A stretch of 64,000 bases of DNA. Source: DATAGF01 sp963819845. GTDB taxonomy: Bacteria > Actinomycetota > Thermoleophilia > Miltoncostaeales > Miltoncostaeaceae. The stretch covers positions 124,001 through 188,000 of the forward strand of contig CAWFXQ010000012.1 in the NCBI GenBank assembly GCA_963819845.1, read 5' to 3'. The notes below the pieces were generated by a model. The model searched no databases, had not been told where the DNA came from, and was given only the letters and a program-made list of their open reading frames with translations. The translations under genes and the position numbers were made by a program. Below, piece after piece: positions 8,182 to 16,140 of this stretch (its first letter is position 1; each line of letters starts with the position of its first letter).

Positions 8182-9581
8182 GCGGCGACCGAGCCCAGGG
8201 CCGCCGTCCGCGACCGGGCGACGAAGCGCCCCGAGCCCGGCGGCGCCACCACCTCGCCGTCCTGGAACGCCAGCTCGCCGCGCACGTAGACCCGGGCCGG
8301 CCCCCCGACCAGGCGCTGGCCCTCGTAGGGCGTGTAGTCGTTGCCGTTGTGGCGGTTCGCGTGCGTGATCGTGAGCTCGAGCTCCGGGTCCCAGAGCACG
8401 ATGTCGGCGTCCGCCGCGGGCGCGATCAGGCCCTTGCGCGGCGCGAGGCCGTGGACCTGGGCCTGGTTGGTCGAGAGCGAGGCGACGAACGTCTCGGGCG
8501 AGATGCGCCCCGTGCGCACCCCGTGGGTCCAGAGCAGGCCCGGGCGCTCCTCGACGCCCGGCATCCCGTTGGGGATCTTCGTGAAGTCGCCGCGCCCCAT
8601 CTCCTTCTGGCCGGCGAAGTCGAAGGCGCAGTGGTCCGAGCCCACCAGCACCAGGTCGGAGTGGCTCACGCGGTGCCAGAGCGGCGCGTGGTTGGCGGCG
8701 TCGCGCAGGGGCGGCGAGCAGACGAACTTGGCGCCGTCGAAGTCCTCGCGGGCGAGGTCGTCGACCGTCAGCACCAGGTACTGGGGGCATGTCTCGCCGT
8801 ACACGGGCCGGCCGCGCTCGTGGGCGCGGCGGATCTCCTCGGCCGCGGACGCGCAGGTCACGTGCACCACGGCCAGCGGCGCGTCGGCGATCTCGGCGAG
8901 CCGGATCGCGCGCGCGGTGGCCTCGGCCTCCACCGCCTCCGGCCGCGTGCGCGCGTGCCAGATCGGGTCGACGTCGCCGCGCGCCAGCGCCTGCTCTTGA
9001 AGCTTGGCGACCGCGTCGCCGTTCTCGGCGTGCACCATCACCAGCACGCCGGCGTCGCGGGCGATCTGCAGGATCTCGAGCAGGTCCTCGTCGAGCATGT
9101 AGAGCGACGTGCCCTTGTAGGCCATGAAGACCTTGACCGTGCAGACGCCGCGCCCGGGCAGCTCGCGGATCTCCTCCTTGATGGCCGGGGTGAGGTCGCA
9201 GATGGCCACGTGCAGCCCGTAGTCGATGCGCGTTCGCCCGGCCGCCTTGCCCTGCCAGGTCTCGACCGCGTCGCCCAGCGTCTGCCCCTCGCCCTGGAGG
9301 GCGAAGTTGACGATCGTGGTCGTGCCCCCGGCGACCGCCGCCGCGGTCCCGGTGTCCCAGTCGTCGGCCGTGACCGTGCCGCCGAAGGGCATGTCCATGT
9401 GGGTGTGGGCGTCGATGAAGCCCGGCATCACCAGGAGGCCGCTCGCGTCGACGGTCTCCGCGCCGTCGTCCGGCACGCTCGTGCCGACGCTCTCGACGCG
9501 GCCGCCGCGCACGGCCACGTCGCCCGCGAACGTCCCCTCCGCCGTCACGATCGTCCCGCCACGCAGGTTCAGGTCGCCCAC
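8178..9581 (-). CDS. Dihydropyrimidinase (D-hydantoinase family)
   Basis: 467 residues, cyclic amidohydrolase with a binuclear metal centre. Visible ligands: DAHTHMD near 57-63, the KVFMAYKG motif near 148 whose lysine is carbamylated in the family, HAENGD near 180, HVTCAS near 235, and GSDHCAF near 312 (Asp). It opens dihydrouracil/dihydrothymine to the N-carbamoyl amino acid. The GTG start at 9581 follows GAGGAGGG. It is the first gene of the minus-strand operon dihydropyrimidinase, carbamoylase, LLM oxidoreductase. Hydantoin or other cyclic imides remain possible substrates, but the beta-alanine genes next door favour pyrimidine catabolism. Confidence 0.9.
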   Translation of the reverse strand: MGDLNLRGGTIVTAEGTFAGDVAVRGGRVESVGTSVPDDGAETVDASGLLVMPGFIDAHTHMDMPFGGTVTADDWDTGTAAAVAGGTTTIVNFALQGEGQTLGDAVETWQGKAAGRTRIDYGLHVAICDLTPAIKEEIRELPGRGVCTVKVFMAYKGTSLYMLDEDLLEILQIARDAGVLVMVHAENGDAVAKLQEQALARGDVDPIWHARTRPEAVEAEATARAIRLAEIADAPLAVVHVTCASAAEEIRRAHERGRPVYGETCPQYLVLTVDDLAREDFDGAKFVCSPPLRDAANHAPLWHRVSHSDLVLVGSDHCAFDFAGQKEMGRGDFTKIPNGMPGVEERPGLLWTHGVRTGRISPETFVASLSTNQAQVHGLAPRKGLIAPAADADIVLWDPELELTITHANRHNGNDYTPYEGQRLVGGPARVYVRGELAFQDGEVVAPPGSGRFVARSRTAALGSVAA

Positions 9582-9691
9582 CGCACCCTCCTCGCGTCAC
9601 CCTCCGAGAGGCGACAACCTAGCGCGGCGGCGCGCCGGGCCGCGACGCACCGCCCCATGCGGTTCGCTGCCACGGCACGGGGGCGCCCCGC

Positions 9692-10216
9692 CTACGCGCG
9701 GACCTCGCTCAGCCGGAAGGTCCGATCGACGGCGGCGCGGAGCCGCGCGTCCACCTCGATCCATTCCTGTTCGACCTCTGCGCGGGCGTCCGCGCCGACG
9801 GCGTTGGAGAGGCGTATCGCGAGATCGGCCTTCTGCCGGAGCAGAGCGTGGAACTCCTCGCCGAGGACCACCCGCTTCGCCGAGAGGTCCTCATAGACGG
9901 CCGTCAGCGAGCGGAGCTCGCCCCCGCGCCTCCCTGCTCCGCCGGTGCCAAGCCGCGCCCTGTTGATGTCCGAGCCGATCTGCTCCAGACGGCCGGTGAA
10001 CCCCACGACGGTGGCGAAGCGCTGGCTCAGCAGGCGGTCCTCGAACCCCGAGCGCCGGGCGAGGCGCAGCTCGAGCTCCTTCCGGTTGGCCTCGAACGAC
10101 GCCTTGACGCTCTGCTCGACGACGATCTTGATCACGAAGAGGGCGGCGGCGGCGATGAGGAGGAGGACCACCACGGGCTTCGAGTAGGTCGTGAGCCAAG
10201 AGAGGGCGTCGCCCAT
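9692..10216 (-). CDS. Single-pass membrane protein of unknown function
   Basis: 174 residues. A hydrophobic helix at about 13-33 (VVVLLLIAAAALFVIKIVV) is followed by a charged, helix-forming tail with SFEANRKELELRLARRSG and many Glu/Arg, probably cytoplasmic and coiled-coil-like. ATG at 10216 has GGAGG ten bases upstream. An in-frame extension to 10336 exists but is rich in Arg/Gly and has no ribosome site, so it was rejected. No family recognised. It stands alone, upstream of the pyrimidine operon but separated by 110 bases, so a functional link is not implied. Confidence 0.65.
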   Translation of the reverse strand: MGDALSWLTTYSKPVVVLLLIAAAALFVIKIVVEQSVKASFEANRKELELRLARRSGFEDRLLSQRFATVVGFTGRLEQIGSDINRARLGTGGAGRRGGELRSLTAVYEDLSAKRVVLGEEFHALLRQKADLAIRLSNAVGADARAEVEQEWIEVDARLRAAVDRTFRLSEVRA

Positions 10217-10426
10217 GTCGCTTTCGCCTCCGCGCCGTCGGTCGCCTGCCGGATCCCCATGAGCGTCTTCTCCGCCGCTTACGCCACGGGCACGATTGCC
10301 ACCGGTCCTGGAGGGCATGGTGTGCGCCGGCGACACCTAGGGTCGGTCGTCGCCATCCAACGGCGGCCGGAGGATGGACCCTCACCCGGTGACCAGGGCG
10401 GAGGGGGTTACGGCGATGGACGGGCA

Positions 10427-11143
10427 ATGGGGGCGATACCGCTGAGCGGGCCATCGGAGCTCACGCTCCTCGGGGGCTTCCAGCTCACGGTGGGGGGTGC
10501 CCAGGTCGTGCTGGCCCGGAGCGTCGAGCGGCTGCTCGCGCTGCTGGCGCTCGAGCGCCGGCCCTTCCTACGCCTGCACTTCGCAGCGCGCCTCTGGCCC
10601 GACTGGACCGAGGAGCGCGCCAACGCGAACCTGCGGTCGGCGCTCTGGAGGCTCCGGCGCGCCGGGCAGCGGCTGGTGAGCACCGACAACGGGCGGCTCC
10701 GGCTCCACGACGACGTCACGGTTGACCTCGTGCGCATGCTCGGGCAGGCCGCCCGCCTCACCGGCGACGGGGACTGCGCGCCCGAGGACCTCAACGCGCG
10801 GCCGCTGCTCCCCGACCTCCTGCCCGACTGGTACGACGAGTGGGTGCTGCTTGAGCAGGAGCGCGTCCGCCAGACGCGCCTGCACGCCCTCGAGGCGCTC
10901 TCGGCGCGCCTCGCCGCGGCCGGGCGTTTCGCCGAGGCCGTCGAGGCGGCGCTCGCCGCCGTGCGCATCGAGCCGCTGCGGGAGAGCGCCCACCGCTCGG
11001 TGATGGCCGTTCACCTGGCGGAGGGCAACCGCGGCGAGGCGCTGCGGCAGTACGAGCGGATGCGCTGCGTCCTCCGGGCGGAGATCGGCGTCGAGCCGAC
11101 CTTCGCCGTCGACGAGGTGGCGGGGCCGCACGTTCTCCGGTGA
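10427..11143 (+). CDS. BTAD-domain (AfsR/SARP-like) regulator without ATPase domain
   Basis: 238 residues. The N-terminal 90 residues form an OmpR/PhoB-like winged helix of the AfsR type (LTLLGGFQLTVGGAQVVL near the start, later ERANANLRSALWRLRRAGQR). The rest is the bacterial transcriptional activator domain (DWYDEWVLLEQERVRQTRLH and REALRQYERMRCVLRAEIGV). This is a short SARP-like architecture; the NB-ARC and TPR parts of larger AfsR proteins are absent. It lies about 100 bases upstream of the S1 protease gene on the same strand, so it may activate that gene. ATG at 10427 is the first in-frame start with the correct fold start. Confidence 0.8.
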   Translation: MGAIPLSGPSELTLLGGFQLTVGGAQVVLARSVERLLALLALERRPFLRLHFAARLWPDWTEERANANLRSALWRLRRAGQRLVSTDNGRLRLHDDVTVDLVRMLGQAARLTGDGDCAPEDLNARPLLPDLLPDWYDEWVLLEQERVRQTRLHALEALSARLAAAGRFAEAVEAALAAVRIEPLRESAHRSVMAVHLAEGNRGEALRQYERMRCVLRAEIGVEPTFAVDEVAGPHVLR

Positions 11144-11144
11144 T

Positions 11145-11166
11145 GCCCGGGTGACGCCCGGGTGAC
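11145..11166 (+). repeat. Two direct copies of GCCCGGGTGAC between the BTAD and protease genes
   Basis: An 11-bp unit is repeated head to tail (11145-11155, 11156-11166) about 85 bases upstream of the protease start. SARP/BTAD regulators bind direct heptamer or similar repeats set at about one helical turn. The 11-base period therefore fits a binding site for the adjacent BTAD protein. The functional reading is inference; the repeat is seen directly. Confidence 0.5.
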
Positions 11167-11248
11167 GGGCGGCCCTGTTCCATCGCCCCACGCGGCCGCC
11201 GCGTCCTCGCGCCCCCCGCGGTTGACCGATCGGACAACGGAGGTCCCA

Positions 11249-12301
11249 GTGCTCGACTCGCTGATGGAGAGCAACGTCCCAAAGGAGTTCGCGTCCCTCG
11301 CCAAGGAGCAGGCGGCGGCGGAGGCGGAGTACCTCGGGCGCGAGAACGTCGTGGGCGTCGCCCTCGGCCACCGTCTGAAGAACGACGAGGACACGGGCGA
11401 GCAGGCCATCACCGTGCTCGTCGAGTCCAAGCTGCCGCCGGAGATGCTCAGGCCGGAGGACCTGATCAAGCGCGGCACCAAGACCTCGAAGGGCACCCCC
11501 GTCGACGTCCAGGAGGTCGGGTTCATCCAGGCCGGCGTCGGGGCCGTCGAGGCGCCGTCCGCCGGGCTGATGGAGCCCGCCTACGAGAACGGGGCCACCC
11601 ATCAGATGGCCGCCCCGCTGACGCTCGCCGCGCGCGCGCGGCCCGTGATGGGCGGCTACAGCGTCGGCCACTACAAGATCACGGCGGGCACGATCGCCAC
11701 CTGCTGCTACGACCGCGTGCCCTTCCCGTCGATCCCCGAGCGGTACTACATCCTCAGCAACAACCACGTGCTCGCGAACTCCAACAACGCGCTGGTGGGC
11801 GACCCGGTCCTCCAGCCCGGGCCGTTCGACGGCGGCGCCCTGCCGGGCGACGCGGTCGCGCGCCTCTCGCGGTGGGTCCCGATCCGCTTCACGACGCCGC
11901 ACGAGCAGCCGTGCAACTTCGTGGACGCCGCCATCGCCGAGGGCCCGTTCCACGACCTGAGCCGCGAGGTCTACTGGAGCGGCTACGTCCAGCGCGTGTA
12001 CGCCGCGCCGAAGGTCGGCGACATCGTGCAGAAGACGGGCCGCACGACCAACTTCACCACCGGCGAGATCACGCACGTCAACGCGACGGTGCTGGTGAAC
12101 TACGGCGCGGGCCGGGTCGCCAAGTTCTGCCGTCAGATCATCACGAAGCGCATGGGCGCGGGCGGCGACTCGGGCAGCCTCGTCCTGAACCGCGAGGAGG
12201 GCGCCGTCGGCCTCCTCTTCGCCGGCTCGAACGTCGTGACGATCATCAACCACATCAACCTGGTGCAGGCGCTCCTGAGCGTCCGCATCACCGAGCTCTA
12301 G
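11249..12301 (+). CDS. Trypsin-like (S1 fold) serine peptidase, Nal1-like, with N-terminal pro-domain
   Basis: 350 residues from GTG 11249, which has GGAGG six bases upstream. Residues 15-100 form a small alpha/beta domain (ENVVGVALGHRLKN, then EQAITVLVESKLPPEMLRPE), seen ahead of the protease in this family. The catalytic triad is readable: His in YILSNNHVLA, Asp in NFVDAAIAEG, Ser in GAGGDSGSLVL. There is no signal peptide, so it is probably cytoplasmic or exported by another route. It is flanked by a BTAD regulator and by a short gene that looks like a stand-alone copy of the N-terminal domain. Substrate unknown. NARROW LEAF1-like bacterial proteases are the closest family I recall. Confidence 0.8.
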   Translation: MLDSLMESNVPKEFASLAKEQAAAEAEYLGRENVVGVALGHRLKNDEDTGEQAITVLVESKLPPEMLRPEDLIKRGTKTSKGTPVDVQEVGFIQAGVGAVEAPSAGLMEPAYENGATHQMAAPLTLAARARPVMGGYSVGHYKITAGTIATCCYDRVPFPSIPERYYILSNNHVLANSNNALVGDPVLQPGPFDGGALPGDAVARLSRWVPIRFTTPHEQPCNFVDAAIAEGPFHDLSREVYWSGYVQRVYAAPKVGDIVQKTGRTTNFTTGEITHVNATVLVNYGAGRVAKFCRQIITKRMGAGGDSGSLVLNREEGAVGLLFAGSNVVTIINHINLVQALLSVRITEL

Positions 12302-12307
12302 GGCGCG

Positions 12308-12529
12308 ATGGGCGACGACTTCGAGAGGGCCCTCGCCACGGCGCAGGGCTGGGTCGGGAGCGTCCCGGGCGTGATCGGCGTCGCCGAGGGACGGGAGGAC
12401 GATCTCCGGACCATCGAGGTGTGGACGATCGCCGGCGGCCCGCGGCCCGCGCTGCCCGCGCAGGTCGGGGGCCACCCGGTGATCGAGCGCGAGGGCGAGG
12501 AGTTCCGCGCCCTGGACCCGCCGGTCTGA
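12308..12529 (+). CDS. Small protein resembling the protease N-terminal domain, possible inhibitor or chaperone
   Basis: 73 residues, starting seven bases after the protease stop. PGVIGVAEGREDDLRTIEVW, followed by a Pro/Ala-rich turn and HPVIEREGEEFRAL, has the same layout as the protease N-terminal domain. There VVGVALGHRL is followed by ITVLVESKLPPE and a VDVQEV strand. I infer a free copy of that domain, which could bind the protease as inhibitor or folding aid. The identity in the alignment is low and was judged by eye. ATG at 12308 has only a weak AGGG upstream and is probably translated by coupling. Confidence 0.6.
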   Translation: MGDDFERALATAQGWVGSVPGVIGVAEGREDDLRTIEVWTIAGGPRPALPAQVGGHPVIEREGEEFRALDPPV

Positions 12530-12582
12530 GGGTCGCGCCGAGGGACCGGGCGCTGGTGCGCCCGGTCCCTCCGGCGGACGGC

Positions 12583-14073
12583 TCAGCCGGTCGTGGTGCC
12601 CACCGGCTCGGCCGGCGGCGCCGCCACGGCGGGCTCAGCGGCCGGCTCCGTCCGCGAGCGGCCGCGGACGAGGGCCAGGACCGCGATGGCCCCCGCGATG
12701 GCGAAGCCCGCCGCCGCGTAGATCGCGATCTGGAAGCCCTCGGTGAGGGCCGCCGGGGCCGCCGTGCCCCCCGCGATGAGGTCCTCGCTGCGCGAGAGGG
12801 CCAGCGTGGAGAGCACCGCGACTCCCAGCGCACCCCCGACCTGCTGGGTGGTGTTGACGAGACCCGACGCCAGGCCGGCGTCGCGCTCGGCGACTCCCTC
12901 CAGCGCCCCGATCGAGAGCGCCACGAAGCCCGTCCCCAGGCCGAGGCCGGTCACCAGCAGGCCCGGCAGCAGGTCGCCGACGTAGGCGCCGTCGGCCGGG
13001 ATCTGCGCCAGCAGGACGAGGCCCACCCCGGCGACCGCGAGGCCGACGGTCAGCGGCATCCGCGTGCCGATCCGCGTCACCAGCATCGACGCGACGATCG
13101 ACGACACGAGGGCCGTGAGCGACATCGCCAGCCACGCCAGCCCGGTCTCGAGCGGGGAGTAGGCCAGCACCTGCTGCATGTAGAGGGTGAGGATGAAGAT
13201 CATCCCGAAGACGGCCCCGCCCAGGGCGAGGCTCGCCACGTTCGAGCCGGTCACGGCCCGGATGCGGAAGATCGACATCGGGAGGATCGGCCCGCGCGAC
13301 CGCAGCTCGACGGCCGCGAAGATGGCCAGCAGCGCCGCCGAGGCGCCGATCAGACCGAGCGTCTGCAGCGACGCCCAGCCGGCCGACTCGGCCTCGACCA
13401 GCGCGTAGACCAGCAGGGCGATGCCGGCGGTCACCGACAGCGCGCCCGCGACGTCGAAGCGCCGGTGCTCCATGTCGGCGCGGCTCTCCCGCAGCAGCGC
13501 CGGGGCGACCGCGATCACCGCCAGGCCGACCGGCACGTTGAGGAAGAAGATCCACTCCCAGCCGATCGTGTCGGTGAGGATGCCGCCCAGCAGCACGCCC
13601 ACGGTCCCGCCCGAGGCGCCCACGGCGCCCCAGATCCCGAGGGCGGCGTTGCGCTCCTTGCCCTCGCGGAAGGTCGTCATCAGGATCGACAGCGCGGCGG
13701 GCGTCATGACGGCAGCGCCGATGCCCTGGAGGGCGCGGGCCGCGATCAGCACCGTGTCCGATGTCGCGAGGCCGGCCAGAAGCGAGGCCGCCGAGAAGAT
13801 GGCCAGGCCGGCGATGAACATGCGCCGGCGCCCGAGCAGGTCGGCGGCGCGGCCGCCCAGCAGCAGGAGGCCGCCGAAGGTGAGGGCGTAGGCGCTCACC
13901 ACCCACTGGAGGTTCTTCTGCGAGAAGCCGAGGTTGACCTGGATCGTGGGCAGGGCCACGTTCACGATCGCCACGTCGAGGATCACCATGAAGAACGCCG
14001 AGCAGAGGGCGGCGAGACCCAACCACTTCCGCCGCTCGCTCTGCCCGGCCGCTGCACTCGAAGATGTCGTCAT
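12583..14073 (-). CDS. DHA2-family MFS drug:proton antiporter
   Basis: 496 residues with 14 predicted membrane helices. The family motifs are clear: motif A GGRAADLLGRRRMFIAGLAI after TM2, motif B region IAARALQGIGAAVMTPAALS in TM4, motif C GTVGVLLGGILTDTIGW in TM5, and WIFFLNVPVG. The DHA2 group (EmrB/QacA-like) exports lipophilic and cationic toxicants in exchange for protons. The Ala/Pro-rich tail after the last helix is cytoplasmic. The gene follows the TetR gene on the same strand, and an 18-bp dyad shared with the tetR promoter precedes both. It is probably repressed by that TetR protein. Substrate not predictable. Confidence 0.92.
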   Translation of the reverse strand: MTTSSSAAAGQSERRKWLGLAALCSAFFMVILDVAIVNVALPTIQVNLGFSQKNLQWVVSAYALTFGGLLLLGGRAADLLGRRRMFIAGLAIFSAASLLAGLATSDTVLIAARALQGIGAAVMTPAALSILMTTFREGKERNAALGIWGAVGASGGTVGVLLGGILTDTIGWEWIFFLNVPVGLAVIAVAPALLRESRADMEHRRFDVAGALSVTAGIALLVYALVEAESAGWASLQTLGLIGASAALLAIFAAVELRSRGPILPMSIFRIRAVTGSNVASLALGGAVFGMIFILTLYMQQVLAYSPLETGLAWLAMSLTALVSSIVASMLVTRIGTRMPLTVGLAVAGVGLVLLAQIPADGAYVGDLLPGLLVTGLGLGTGFVALSIGALEGVAERDAGLASGLVNTTQQVGGALGVAVLSTLALSRSEDLIAGGTAAPAALTEGFQIAIYAAAGFAIAGAIAVLALVRGRSRTEPAAEPAVAAPPAEPVGTTTG

Positions 14074-14101
14074 CGTTCACTCCTTCCGTTTTCGCTGTGA
14101 A

Positions 14102-14119
14102 TAGTTGACCGGTCGCTTA
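14102..14119. promoter_or_regulatory. TetR operator copy upstream of the exporter gene
   Basis: TAGTTGACCGGTCGCTTA contains the centre TTGACCGGTC seen in the operator before tetR (14837-14854), read in opposite orientation. The two sites agree at 16 of 18 positions when aligned. It lies 29-46 bases upstream of the exporter ATG at 14073. Two matched dyads before the two genes strongly suggest a common repressor. Confidence 0.75.
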
Positions 14120-14192
14120 CTCAGGATCGTCAGGGCGCGTGCCTCGACCTGTCGACGCGGGCCAGGGCCCGGAATCGACAGGCGGTCGGTCG

Positions 14193-14822
14193 CTAGGCGG
14201 TGGTCACCCTCCCGGGCAGGCGCGCCGGGTCCGCCCCCACCAGCCGCAGCGCGAGGGGCATCAGGTCGGCGGCGGCCATCGGGTCGTCCTTGGCCTTGAT
14301 CAGGACCCCGAGGCCCTCGATGAAGGCGAGCAGGCCACGCGCCGCCTGCCAGGTGTCGATCTCGGGAAGGTCCCCGGCCGCGACGGCGTCGTCCAGGGCG
14401 ACCTGGAGGAGGCCGGCCCAGTCGTCGAAGAGCCGGGCAAGCCGCTCGCGCAGGACCTCGTCCACGGTCGCCAGCTCGACCACCATGTTCCCGAACGAGC
14501 ACCCCACGGTGGCGCCGGTGGACTCCTTCAGCTCGAGCTGCTCCTCGAGCCCGCGCTCCATGAACAGCTCCAGGCGCCGCAGCGGCGGGAGCGAGCCGGT
14601 GAGGATCGGCGCCATCAGGCCCACGCCGTCGGTCTGCCAGCGGTCGTCGATCACGGCGAGGGCGAGGTCCCGCTTGGACGGGAAGAAGTGGTAGAAGCTC
14701 CCCTTCTGTACACCGGCGTGGTCGCAGATCTCGCTCACGCCGACATCGGCGTAGCTCCGGGTGTGCCAGAGGTCGCCGGCCGCCTCGATCAGCCGCTCCC
14801 GCGCGTCGCTGTGCCGCCCCAC
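14193..14822 (-). CDS. TetR-family repressor of the adjacent exporter
   Basis: 209 residues. The N-terminal HTH of the TetR/AcrR family spans about 8-55 (RERLIEAAGDLWHTRSYADV, EICDHAGVQKGSFYHFFPSK). The C-terminal half is helical ligand-binding and dimer domain. SFYHFFPSKRDL is typical for the YxHF group that controls efflux pumps. Its own promoter contains an 18-bp dyad, and a second copy stands before the DHA2 exporter 120 bases downstream. Autoregulation plus exporter control is the simple model. Inducer unknown. Confidence 0.92.
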   Translation of the reverse strand: MGRHSDARERLIEAAGDLWHTRSYADVGVSEICDHAGVQKGSFYHFFPSKRDLALAVIDDRWQTDGVGLMAPILTGSLPPLRRLELFMERGLEEQLELKESTGATVGCSFGNMVVELATVDEVLRERLARLFDDWAGLLQVALDDAVAAGDLPEIDTWQAARGLLAFIEGLGVLIKAKDDPMAAADLMPLALRLVGADPARLPGRVTTA

Positions 14823-14836
14823 TCCCGCCTCCTTAC

Positions 14837-14880
14837 TAGCCGACCGGTCAACTAAAGCGTACGGCGGGATGCGTTGTCAA
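14837..14880 (-). promoter_or_regulatory. tetR promoter with TetR operator
   Basis: On the minus strand TTGACA (14880-14875), 18 bases, TTTAGT (14856-14851) gives a good primary-sigma promoter. The dyad TAGTTGACCGGTCGGCTA (14854-14837 on this strand) overlaps the -10 and the expected start point, and AAGGAGG follows before the ATG region. The position is suited to steric repression. Confidence 0.7.
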
Positions 14881-14935
14881 GCCCGGGTTGACGCGTAAGC
14901 GCCGCGTCAGCGCCCCGCGAGACACTCCCCGCGTC

Positions 14936-16115
14936 ATGGGCGAGCGAGGACTGATCGGTGCGCTGCGGGCGTTGTGGGCTCGGTGGTCGGGCCGCATCGC
15001 CCTGGGGTGCCTCGTGGCGGCCGGCGTGATCGCCGGCGTGTGGCTCTGGACCCGGGGCGGAGGGGCGGAGCAGGTTCGACCGGTTCGCGTTCCGCTCGAC
15101 GGCGGCGCCCGCGGAGTACGCCTACCTCGACCGTGAGCGGGTCAACGCCTACTTCGCCCAGATCCGCGGCGGCGAATCGACCTCTGAGGAGCAGTCCCTG
15201 CTGACGACCCGGGCGGGGAAGCTGGTCGTGAGCACCGGGACGGCGCTCGAGGGGAACGTCGAGGCGAGGACGGAGAGGACCGTCAACCGGGTCGTCTCGG
15301 CCAACGACGCGGCGAACTTCCTCGCCCTGCGGGACGCCCTCGACGACCCGGAGCTCCAGAAGCCCGTCCGACTGCGCGTCCTCGATGCGGACCAGGCGCC
15401 GGAGCGGTTCGCGGCCTCGGTGCAGGCCCTGCGCGAGGGGGACTTCGTCGTGCTGCGGAACGCGAAGATCCTGATCCCCGCCTACGCGCAGCCCTACGAC
15501 GCGATCAAGCGCTTCGGCTCCGTGGCGGTGGAGGCCAAGAGCCTCGCGGACCCCGACTCGCCGGAGGCCGACAAGGAGGCCGACCTGGCGGCGGGCCGCG
15601 CCGCGGTCGCCTACGCGCGCCGCCGCGTCGGTGACTCGCCCCGGGTCGTGCTGAACCTCGGCGCCCGCTCCACGCTCGACGGCCCACCGTTCGGACGCGA
15701 CGTGGGCGACGCGTTCGTCGAGGGGTGTCCCGGGGACGTCGCGGTCTGGCAGAGGCTCGGCCGACGGTGGCCCCAGGAGCCGCGCCCGAACGCGCGGATC
15801 ATCGTGCCCATCCAGTACGCGCTTCTGTCCCCGGAGCCGAGCCTCGTCTCCGGCGGCCGCTCGACGATCGTCGGGAAGGCCGCCCGAGTCCTGGCGCCCC
15901 CGGAGGACGCGACCGTGCGCCCGCGGCCGACCGACGTCTGCTACCGGGACGTCGGCACGTTCAACCTCTTCGCCCTCCAGCAGCGGTTCCTCCCCGACAG
16001 CGTGCTGGAGCGGCTGGAGGGCCTGGACCGCGCGCGCATCCGGAGGTCGTTGGAGGGGGACACCGCGGCCATCGCGCCCGCCGCCGTGATCCTGCCGATC
16101 GCCATCTACAAGTGA
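14936..16115 (+). CDS. Membrane-anchored protein of unknown function, broken by one extra base
   Basis: About 392 residues after correction. ATG at 14936; residues 18-40 form one membrane helix (GRIALGCLVAAGVIAGVWLW). After the helix EYAYLDRERVNAYFAQIRGG starts a soluble domain. One extra G near 15073 shifts the frame at AEQ/FDRFAFRSTAAPAEYAY; the span is 3n+1. The YLD-xxx-VNAYFAQ opening reminds me of DUF6414-type proteins, but I cannot confirm it. The domain continues with DFVVLRNAKILIPAYAQPYD and ends VILPIAIYK. No catalytic motif recognised. The gene stands alone between the tetR promoter and a convergent M23 peptidase gene. Confidence 0.65.
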
Positions 16116-16140
16116 GACCGGCCCGGCCCCGCCGCGCCGG

